Below are positions 54,572-61,069 of a stretch of 64,000 nt of DNA, piece by piece. The position numbers and the translations under genes were made by a program. The notes beneath the pieces are model-generated. The model was not told where the DNA came from, ran no database searches, and worked only from the letters and a program-made list of their open reading frames with translations. Position 1 is the stretch's first letter. Every line of letters starts with the position of its first letter. Source of the DNA: Halomonas sp. (GTDB taxonomy: Bacteria > Pseudomonadota > Gammaproteobacteria > Pseudomonadales > Halomonadaceae); assembly GCF_017515565.1 (NCBI RefSeq), contig NZ_JAFWFN010000073.1, positions 1-64,000 on the forward strand. Reading direction: 5' to 3'.

Positions 54572-56302
54572 ATGCCAACAACCTATAAAAATCCTGTCTA
54601 TCCTTACCGACGCCCGTCTGAACTCGATGTTCAAGACGTTCGCCATTACCCGGTGGTGATTGTCGGTGCCGGACCTAGCGGCCTCGCCGCCGCCATCGAT
54701 CTGGCTCAGCAAGGCATTAATTCGATTGTGCTGGACGATAACAACACCGTTAGCGTTGGGTCGCGGGCGCTGTGCTTTGCTAAACGTTCGCTGGAAATCG
54801 TAGACCGCCTGGGGTGCGTCGAGCCGATGCTGGAAAAAGGCGTTACTTGGCAGCACGGCCGCGTCTTTTTCCAAGACCGCGAAGTCTACGACTTCAACCT
54901 GCTGCCAGAAGACGGCCACCGCATTCCCGCCTTTATTAACTTGCAGCAGTATTACTTTGAAGAGTTTCTGGTCAACCGCGCCCACGACTTTGCTGAGCAC
55001 ATTGACCTTCGCTGGAAACATAAGGTCATTGATGTTGACGCTCAGCCTGGCAGCACCGCCATCAAGGTCTCTACTCAGGATGGTGATTATCAGCTGACCT
55101 GTGACTACCTTCTCGTCTCGGATGGCGCTAATAGCCGAATCCGCGACATGCTGGGCCTTGAGTGCAAAGGCCAGGTATTTCAGGACCGCTTCCTGATTGC
55201 CGATGTAGTGATGAAGGCTGACTTCCCCACAGAGCGCTGGTTTTGGTTTGATCCGCCCTTCCATCCCAATCAGTCGGTGCTGCTGCACAAAGAGCCGGAC
55301 AACGTTTGGCGTATCGACTTCCAGCTAGGCTGGGACGCTGACCCGGAAGAAGAAAAGAAAGAAGAGAACATTCGCCCACGCGTACAGGCAATGCTTGGCC
55401 AAGACGTGGAGTTTGAGCTTGAGTGGGCCAGTGTCTATACCTTCCGTTGCCGCAAGATGGATAACTTCATTCATCACAGCGTGATATTTATGGGCGATGC
55501 GGCTCATCAAGTATCCCCCTTTGGTGCCAGGGGCGCGAATGGAGCCCTACAGGGCGTGGAAAACTTAGCCTGGAAATTGGCTCGCGTTCTCAAACAGCAG
55601 GCGCCAACGACGCTTTTGTCCACGTACAACACCGAGCGCCAGCACGGCGCGGCAGAAAACATCCTTAACTCTACCCGCGCCACTGATTTTATTACCCCGA
55701 AGAGCCATATCAGCCAAGTGTTCCGCGATGTGACGCTGGAGCTAGCTGAGAAACATGCCTTCGCACGTAGTCTGGTCAATAGTGGCCGCCTTTCCATGCC
55801 GTGTCGCTATGACAACTCACCGCTTAATACCCCCGATGCTGAAGGTGGCCCAAGTGAGTTGCGCCCCGGCAGCCCCATTAAAGACGCCCCCATTCGGTTA
55901 GGCAAAGAGAGCGCTTGGCTGCTCAACCAGTTTGGCAATGGATTTGCGCTGTTACTCGACGGCCGTATGGATAATGAGCACGCCGCCGCATCCTTGAGAG
56001 AGCTGAGTGAGCTGTTGGATCGTCACACTGATTTACGTCTGGTGGTAGTTGGTCCAGCACCGGATAAGCTTAGCGCTCTACCGCGCACCACCGTCGTAGA
56101 CGATAGCGAAGGGTTAGTGACACAGCGATACGGCCTAAAAGCCGGTGCCGGATACCTTATCCGTCCTGACCAACACGTCGCTGCTCGCTGGCACGCCGTT
56201 ACGGCTCACAAGGTTGAAGATGCTTTAGACCGTGCGCTAGGCGTTCATCTTGCAAGTGATGCTGACACGCCCTCTCAGGAACGCCGCCATGCCAATGCTT
56301 GA
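54572..56302 (+). CDS. FAD-dependent aromatic hydroxylase, probable 3-hydroxyphenylacetate 6-hydroxylase
   Basis: 576 residues, class A flavoprotein monooxygenase. The FAD-binding GAGPSG is at 32-37, the second motif YLLVSDGANSRIRDML near 180-195, and GDAAHQVSPFGARGANG near 306. A C-terminal thioredoxin-like domain (~460-560) is typical of the phenol hydroxylase/MhpA group. The operon partners are homogentisate dioxygenase, fumarylacetoacetase and maleylacetoacetate isomerase. This suggests the product is homogentisate, as for MhaA of Pseudomonas putida U, which acts on 3-hydroxyphenylacetate. It overlaps the next small gene by 14 bases. Confidence 0.85.
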   Translation: MPTTYKNPVYPYRRPSELDVQDVRHYPVVIVGAGPSGLAAAIDLAQQGINSIVLDDNNTVSVGSRALCFAKRSLEIVDRLGCVEPMLEKGVTWQHGRVFFQDREVYDFNLLPEDGHRIPAFINLQQYYFEEFLVNRAHDFAEHIDLRWKHKVIDVDAQPGSTAIKVSTQDGDYQLTCDYLLVSDGANSRIRDMLGLECKGQVFQDRFLIADVVMKADFPTERWFWFDPPFHPNQSVLLHKEPDNVWRIDFQLGWDADPEEEKKEENIRPRVQAMLGQDVEFELEWASVYTFRCRKMDNFIHHSVIFMGDAAHQVSPFGARGANGALQGVENLAWKLARVLKQQAPTTLLSTYNTERQHGAAENILNSTRATDFITPKSHISQVFRDVTLELAEKHAFARSLVNSGRLSMPCRYDNSPLNTPDAEGGPSELRPGSPIKDAPIRLGKESAWLLNQFGNGFALLLDGRMDNEHAAASLRELSELLDRHTDLRLVVVGPAPDKLSALPRTTVVDDSEGLVTQRYGLKAGAGYLIRPDQHVAARWHAVTAHKVEDALDRALGVHLASDADTPSQERRHANA

Positions 56303-56510
56303 ACTGAACCCCAACTTCACTGACCCGGATGCCTTTTACGCGGCACTCACAGCGCTGCATCGTGACCGCAGCGAAGCCGAAAGCGAGCGCATCAATGCCC
56401 GCCTGATCCTGTTGCTGGCTAATCACATCGGTGATCAAGCGGTGCTTGAAGAAGCGATGTCCCACGCGGTGGATGATGGCGATAACGCGGTGGGTGATAG
56501 CAATCAGTAG
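56289..56510 (+). CDS. Small DUF2783-type partner of the hydroxylase (MhaB-like)
   Basis: 73 residues from the ATG with AGGAA eight bases upstream. It starts PMLELNPNFTDPDAFYAALTAL and has the helical block NARLILLLANHIGDQAVLEEAM, which I recall as the DUF2783 pattern. Translational overlap with the flavoprotein gene supports a functional pair; in P. putida U the hydroxylase MhaA needs a small coupling protein MhaB. Assignment is by size, position and remembered family, not by a search. Confidence 0.75.
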   Translation: MPMLELNPNFTDPDAFYAALTALHRDRSEAESERINARLILLLANHIGDQAVLEEAMSHAVDDGDNAVGDSNQ

Positions 56511-56519
56511 CCGCGCCGT

Positions 56520-56567
56520 AGCTTTATAAAAATTTAGCTTTGTAAAAATATAGCTTTAACAACATAT
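56520..56567. repeat. 16-bp tandem repeat x3 before hmgA
   Basis: TAGCTTTATAAAAATT, TAGCTTTGTAAAAATA and TAGCTTTAACAACATA, starting ten bases after the previous stop. Shares its core with the repeat after paaA. Confidence 0.85.
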
Positions 56568-56608
56568 ACGTTTATCAAACTAACGTTCAAATAAAGCAGG
56601 ACCTAACA

Positions 56609-57916
56609 ATGACTGAACAGTTGAACTATCAAAACGGCTTTCATAATCACTTTTCAAGCGAAGCGCTGCCGGGTGCCCTGCCGATTGGGCAAAACTCACC
56701 GCAACGCTGCGCTTACGGCCTATACGCGGAACAGTTAACCGGTTCCGCGTTCACTGCGCCACGTCATCAAAACTTTCGCAGCTGGCTTTACCGCATTCGC
56801 CCGTCCGTTGTTCAGAGCGCGTATCAGCCGCTAGAAAACAAAAGCATCCATACGGCCCCGTTAGACAAACCTGCGGCGGACCCCAACCAGATGCGCTGGG
56901 ACCCCGTTGCGATACCGGATGCACCGACTGATTTTATTGATGGTTTATTCACCATTGCGGTGAATGGGGATGCCGGCACCCAGGCTGGCGTGGGCGTGCA
57001 TGTCTACACGTTCAATCAAGACATGACCGAGCGGTTTTTCTACAACGCCGATGGCGAGCTACTCTTCGTTCCGCAACTGGGCGCTATTCGTTTACGCACC
57101 GAGTTTGGTGACATCGAGATCGATAACGGAGAGATTGCCGTTATCCCACGCGGCGTGAAGTTCCAAGTGCGCAGGGCGCAGGGTGTTGACGCTGCCCGGG
57201 GGTATATTTGTGAAAACTACGGCAGTCCTTTAGAGCTACCCGGCCTTGGCCCTATTGGAGCGAACGGCCTAGCTAACCCACGCGACTTCCAAAGCCCGGT
57301 AGCAGCGTATGAAGACCTGGAAGGCGACTACCGCCTAGTGGCTAAGTTCTCTGGCCGCTTCTGGGAGACAAAGCTCAACCATTCGCCGTTAGACGTGGTG
57401 GCATGGCACGGCAACTGCGCGCCCTATAAATATAATCTGGCTAACTTTAACACCATCAATACGGTGAGCTTCGACCATCCAGATCCGTCAATCTTCACCG
57501 TATTAACGTCACCCTCTGATACGCCGGGAATGGCCAATCTTGATTTTGTCATTTTCCCGCCGCGCTGGATGGTTGCCGAAAACACCTTTAGGCCGCCTTG
57601 GTTCCACCGCAACCTGATGAGCGAGTTTATGGGGCTTATCCACGGCGAGTACGATGCAAAAGCGGAAGGCTTCACCCCTGGCGGCGCCAGCCTGCACAAC
57701 TCAATGTCGCCACACGGCCCGGATGCTGAAACCTTTGAAAAAGCCTCCAACGCTGAGCTGAAGCCTCAGTTCCAAGGGGATACGCTGGCCTTCATGTTCG
57801 AAAGCCGCTATTTCTTCCATCCGACCCCTGCGGCACTAGAGGCTGACTTCCGCCAACGTGATTATGTTGATGTCTGGTCAACGCTGCGTTCGCACTTCGA
57901 TCCAAGCCAACCCTAA
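56609..57916 (+). CDS. hmgA: Homogentisate 1,2-dioxygenase
   Basis: 435 residues, full length. It opens the homogentisate ring to maleylacetoacetate using Fe(II) and O2. N-terminal [19 protein letters not shown] and central [18 protein letters not shown] are diagnostic. Iron ligands are expected in [16 protein letters not shown] (His and Glu, ~330-345) and the late histidine of [10 protein letters not shown] (~370). It is followed by fahA and maiA in the standard order hmgA-fahA-maiA. Confidence 0.97.
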   Translation: MTEQLNYQNGFHNHFSSEALPGALPIGQNSPQRCAYGLYAEQLTGSAFTAPRHQNFRSWLYRIRPSVVQSAYQPLENKSIHTAPLDKPAADPNQMRWDPVAIPDAPTDFIDGLFTIAVNGDAGTQAGVGVHVYTFNQDMTERFFYNADGELLFVPQLGAIRLRTEFGDIEIDNGEIAVIPRGVKFQVRRAQGVDAARGYICENYGSPLELPGLGPIGANGLANPRDFQSPVAAYEDLEGDYRLVAKFSGRFWETKLNHSPLDVVAWHGNCAPYKYNLANFNTINTVSFDHPDPSIFTVLTSPSDTPGMANLDFVIFPPRWMVAENTFRPPWFHRNLMSEFMGLIHGEYDAKAEGFTPGGASLHNSMSPHGPDAETFEKASNAELKPQFQGDTLAFMFESRYFFHPTPAALEADFRQRDYVDVWSTLRSHFDPSQP

Positions 57917-57930
57917 CACTATTATAATGA

Positions 57931-57949
57931 GTGGGGCTGCGCGCCCCAC
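57931..57949 (+). other. Intra-operon hairpin between hmgA and fahA
   Basis: GTGGGGC (57931-57937) and GCCCCAC (57943-57949) pair around TGCGC without a T-run; likely message processing or stability. Confidence 0.55.
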
Positions 57950-57973
57950 CCTGATGACAAGGATTGAATCATT

Positions 57974-58993
57974 ATGAAACTTGCAACACTTAACAAAGGC
58001 CGCGACGGAGAACTCATCATCGTCTCCCGCGACCTTTCCCGCGCGGTAAGCGCTGGTGATATTGCTCCCACACTGCAAGCCGCCATTGAAAACTGGGAAG
58101 CCGTTAGCCCGCAGTTAGAAGCACGCTATACGCAACTCAACAGTGGCGATGTTGCAGGTGCTTTTGCACTTGACCAGAGTGCCCTGCACTCCCCGTTACC
58201 GCGCGCCTACCAGTGGGCCGACGGCTCCGCCTATCTGAACCACGTCAAGCTAGTACGTCAGGCGCGCAACGCTGAAATGCCCGAAACTTTTTGGACCGAC
58301 CCGCTGATGTACCAGGGCGGTAGCGACTATTTCCTGGCACCCACCGAAGATATAGAAGCGGTGAGCGAAGAGCACGGCATCGATTTTGAAGGTGAAATTG
58401 CGGTCATCACTGACGACGTGCCGATGGCCGTCACCCCTGAGGAAGCCGCCAAACATATTAAGCTCGTAATGCTGGTTAACGATGTGAGCCTGCGGGGCTT
58501 GATTCCAGGTGAGCTCGCTAAGGGCTTCGGCTTTTTCCAGGCCAAACCCGCTTCTTCGTTTTCGCCTATCGCCGTAACCCCCGATGAGCTGGGCGATGCC
58601 TGGCAGGATGGCAAGGTACACCTACCGCTGACCGTGCACTTGAATGGTGAGAAGTTTGGCGAGCCAGAGGCTGGCCCAGATATGATTTTCAGCTTCCCGC
58701 AGCTGGTTGCCCATGCAGCCAAGACCCGCTATCTCGGCGCGGGCGCTGTGATTGGCTCGGGCACTGTTTCCAACCCAGATCCCGACGGCGGCCCTGGAAA
58801 ACCCGTGGCTGATGGTGGCGTGGGCTATAGCTGCTTGGCCGAAGTACGCATGGTCGAGCAGATACTCCACGGCAAGGTGAAAACACCCTTTATGCGCTTT
58901 GGCGACCGAGTGCGCATCGAGATGTTTGACCGCGATGGCAACAACATATTCGGCACCATCGACCAGCAGGTCGTGAAGTACCAGCCCAAATAA
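57974..58993 (+). CDS. fahA: Fumarylacetoacetase
   Basis: 339 residues, short bacterial FAH form. It hydrolyses fumarylacetoacetate to fumarate and acetoacetate. The metal-binding glutamates and aspartate are in DFEGEIAVITDDV (~142-154); the substrate region is YQGGSDYFLAPTEDI, and SVGSG-type glycines appear in GAGAVIGSGTVSNPD. It is 57 bases after hmgA and 37 before maiA. Confidence 0.94.
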   Translation: MKLATLNKGRDGELIIVSRDLSRAVSAGDIAPTLQAAIENWEAVSPQLEARYTQLNSGDVAGAFALDQSALHSPLPRAYQWADGSAYLNHVKLVRQARNAEMPETFWTDPLMYQGGSDYFLAPTEDIEAVSEEHGIDFEGEIAVITDDVPMAVTPEEAAKHIKLVMLVNDVSLRGLIPGELAKGFGFFQAKPASSFSPIAVTPDELGDAWQDGKVHLPLTVHLNGEKFGEPEAGPDMIFSFPQLVAHAAKTRYLGAGAVIGSGTVSNPDPDGGPGKPVADGGVGYSCLAEVRMVEQILHGKVKTPFMRFGDRVRIEMFDRDGNNIFGTIDQQVVKYQPK

Positions 58994-59030
58994 AACAGCA
59001 ATATAAGAAAGACAACATAAGGAAGGCAAC

Positions 59031-59675
59031 ATGACGACGCTTTACGGCTATTTCCGCTCGTCGGCTGCTTATCGGGTACGTATCGCCTTGAACCTTAAGG
59101 GCCTGGACTACGATCAGGTTCCGGTCAATCTGGTGAAAGGCGAGCAACGTGGTGGCGAACATCTGACTCGCAACCCTCAGGGGATGGTGCCTAGCCTGGT
59201 ACTGGACGATAGCTCAGTAGTTAACCAGTCGCTGGCGATCTGTGAGTATCTCGATGAGGTACACCCCGAGCCCGCGCTGCTCCCGGTTGATGCGTTAGCG
59301 CGCGCCAGGGTTCGCGCGCTTGCCCAGTCGGTGGCTTGCGAGATTCACCCACTCAACAACCTGCGGGTACTCAAATATCTCGTCAGGGAGTTGGGTGTGG
59401 ATGAGGCGGCGAAGCTAGCGTGGTACCGCCACTGGATTGCCGAGGGCTTCGCAGCCTTGGAAGCAACGCTCTCCACTGACCCCAGCAGCGGCGACTTTTG
59501 CCATGGCGACACCCCAACGCTTGCGGATATCTGCCTGATTCCCCAGGTGTATAACGCGGAGCGCTTCGAGTGCGATTTATCAGCCTACCCGACGATCCAG
59601 CGCATCGCTGCCAATTGTCGTGCGCTGCCAGCCTTTGCAACGGCCGCACCCGAGGCACAGCCTGACGCCAACTAA
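59031..59675 (+). CDS. maiA: Maleylacetoacetate isomerase (zeta-class GST)
   Basis: 214 residues. Glutathione-dependent cis-trans isomerisation of maleylacetoacetate to fumarylacetoacetate. The N-terminal zeta signature is YFRSSAAYRVRIALNLKG; NPQGMVPSLV and SLAICEYLDE complete the glutathione site; the C-terminal domain has HGDTPTLADICLIPQVYNA. Last catabolic gene of the operon, followed by a terminator. Confidence 0.95.
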   Translation: MTTLYGYFRSSAAYRVRIALNLKGLDYDQVPVNLVKGEQRGGEHLTRNPQGMVPSLVLDDSSVVNQSLAICEYLDEVHPEPALLPVDALARARVRALAQSVACEIHPLNNLRVLKYLVRELGVDEAAKLAWYRHWIAEGFAALEATLSTDPSSGDFCHGDTPTLADICLIPQVYNAERFECDLSAYPTIQRIAANCRALPAFATAAPEAQPDAN

Positions 59676-59722
59676 GCTGAAGCCAAGCCAAATTAAGCTA
59701 TACTAAGCAGGCTAACATAAGC

Positions 59723-59750
59723 GGGCGTCTTTCCATTCGGGAAGGCGCCC
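59723..59750 (+). terminator. Hairpin after maiA
   Basis: A 12-bp stem with two G-U pairs (59723-59734 with 59739-59750) around ATTC. No clear T-run follows, so termination may be partial and allow the MFS gene to be read. Confidence 0.6.
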
Positions 59751-59780
59751 GTCGCGTGTCTAACCATAAGGAGCTAAGGG

Positions 59781-60983
59781 GTGCTAAAGCTGCCCTCTAC
59801 CGCCACCATCGTGGCCCTGGCCGCGCTAACTGCGCTCGGCCCGCTGGCGACTGATATGTACTTACCCGCCATGCCCGCCATGGCAAAAGCGCTTAATACC
59901 GGCCCAGACCAAATCCAGCTAACCCTTAGCCTCTATATGGCTGGATTCGCCCTGGCTCAACTACTGTGCGGCCCAATCTCTGACCGCTTTGGCCGCCGCC
60001 AGGTGATGATCGCAGGTCTCTCACTGTTTCTCGCGGCCAGCCTACTCTGCGCCTGGGCACCTAGCGTCGAGTGGTTGCTGGCTGGCCGCTTCTTGCAGGC
60101 CTTCGGCGGTGCTGCTGGCCCGGTGTTAGCAAGGGCCGCAGTGCGCGATATCCATGGCCCCATCGAGGCCGGGCGTATCCTCGCCTATATGGCCAGCACC
60201 ATGGCGCTCGCCCCTGCTCTAGCCCCCGTTGGGGGTGCGGTATTGCTGCTGTTTTTTGGCTGGGAATCGGTATTCGTAGTGCTTGCGCTCTACGCGGCGG
60301 TGATGCTGGCGGTGCTGATACTGATGCTGCCCGAACCGCTGGCGAAAGAGCGGCGACAATCGATCCACCCACGCACGATATTGGCAAACTTTCGCCTGCT
60401 GCTAAGCCAGCGCGCATTTATTGGCTACACCTTGGTGAATGCGGCCGCTTTTTCCGGACTGTTCGCGTACCTGTCTGGCTCCTCCTTTGTACTCATCGAG
60501 TACATGGGTGTCGCCCCTACCCTCTATGGCGTGCTGTTCACGCTGATTGTCGTGGGCTTTTTTATCGGAACGCTGGTCAGCGGCCGCTATAGCCACCGCC
60601 TGGGGCGTGATCGCCTTATCACCCTGGGCTCCGTGGTCTGTGCGATTGGGGGCGTGGCCATGGCGGGTTTGGCTGTGGTGGGTATTCATCACCCCTGGGC
60701 AGTAGTGGGGCCGCAGATGGTATTCATGCTGGGCGTCGGTATTCTGATGCCGCAAACAATGGCCGGGGCGCTGGCGCCCAACCCCCAGTGTGCCGGTGCG
60801 GCGTCTTCTTTATTTGGTTTCCTGCAGATGACGATTGCCGCTGTAGTAGGTGGATTAGTTGGGCAATTCCACGACGGCAGCTCCCGCACCATGGCCTTGA
60901 CCATCGGCCTAATGGGGCTGCTCGCCCTGCTAAGCCACTGGCGACTAGTACGCCGCCACAGCGACCTTGAGAACGCCCTTTGA
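59781..60983 (+). CDS. Bcr/CflA-family MFS efflux transporter
   Basis: 400 residues from a GTG seven bases after AAGGAG. Twelve membrane segments. Early motif TALGPLATDMYLPAMPAMA and motif A-like CGPISDRFGRRQVMIAGL are typical of the Bcr/CflA drug:H+ antiporters; APALAPVGGAVLLLFFGW also fits. Its place after maiA suggests export of an aromatic acid or toxic intermediate, but this family is often a neutral neighbour. Confidence 0.9.
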   Translation: MLKLPSTATIVALAALTALGPLATDMYLPAMPAMAKALNTGPDQIQLTLSLYMAGFALAQLLCGPISDRFGRRQVMIAGLSLFLAASLLCAWAPSVEWLLAGRFLQAFGGAAGPVLARAAVRDIHGPIEAGRILAYMASTMALAPALAPVGGAVLLLFFGWESVFVVLALYAAVMLAVLILMLPEPLAKERRQSIHPRTILANFRLLLSQRAFIGYTLVNAAAFSGLFAYLSGSSFVLIEYMGVAPTLYGVLFTLIVVGFFIGTLVSGRYSHRLGRDRLITLGSVVCAIGGVAMAGLAVVGIHHPWAVVGPQMVFMLGVGILMPQTMAGALAPNPQCAGAASSLFGFLQMTIAAVVGGLVGQFHDGSSRTMALTIGLMGLLALLSHWRLVRRHSDLENAL

Positions 60984-60986
60984 AGC

Positions 60987-61018
60987 ATAGATTTATAGAT
61001 GGATAGATTTATAAATAC
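60987..61018. repeat. 16-bp tandem repeat after the MFS gene
   Basis: ATAGATTTATAGATGG followed by ATAGATTTATAAATAC, starting four bases after the stop. Confidence 0.85.
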
Positions 61019-61023
61019 ATAGC

Positions 61024-61052
61024 AAAAGGCCACGCAATGCGTGGCCTTTTTT
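61024..61052. terminator. Bidirectional terminator between the MFS and IOR genes
   Basis: AAAAGGCCACGC (61024-61035) and GCGTGGCCTTTT (61039-61050) form a perfect 12-bp stem with loop AAT and further T's. Confidence 0.95.
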
Positions 61053-61069
61053 ACCTATATTGAGTCGCC

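Noticed and set aside
54521-55288. Open frame of ~255 codons on the minus strand opposite the flavoprotein gene
   Set aside because: The plus strand holds a complete FAD hydroxylase; no motif is visible in the opposite frame.
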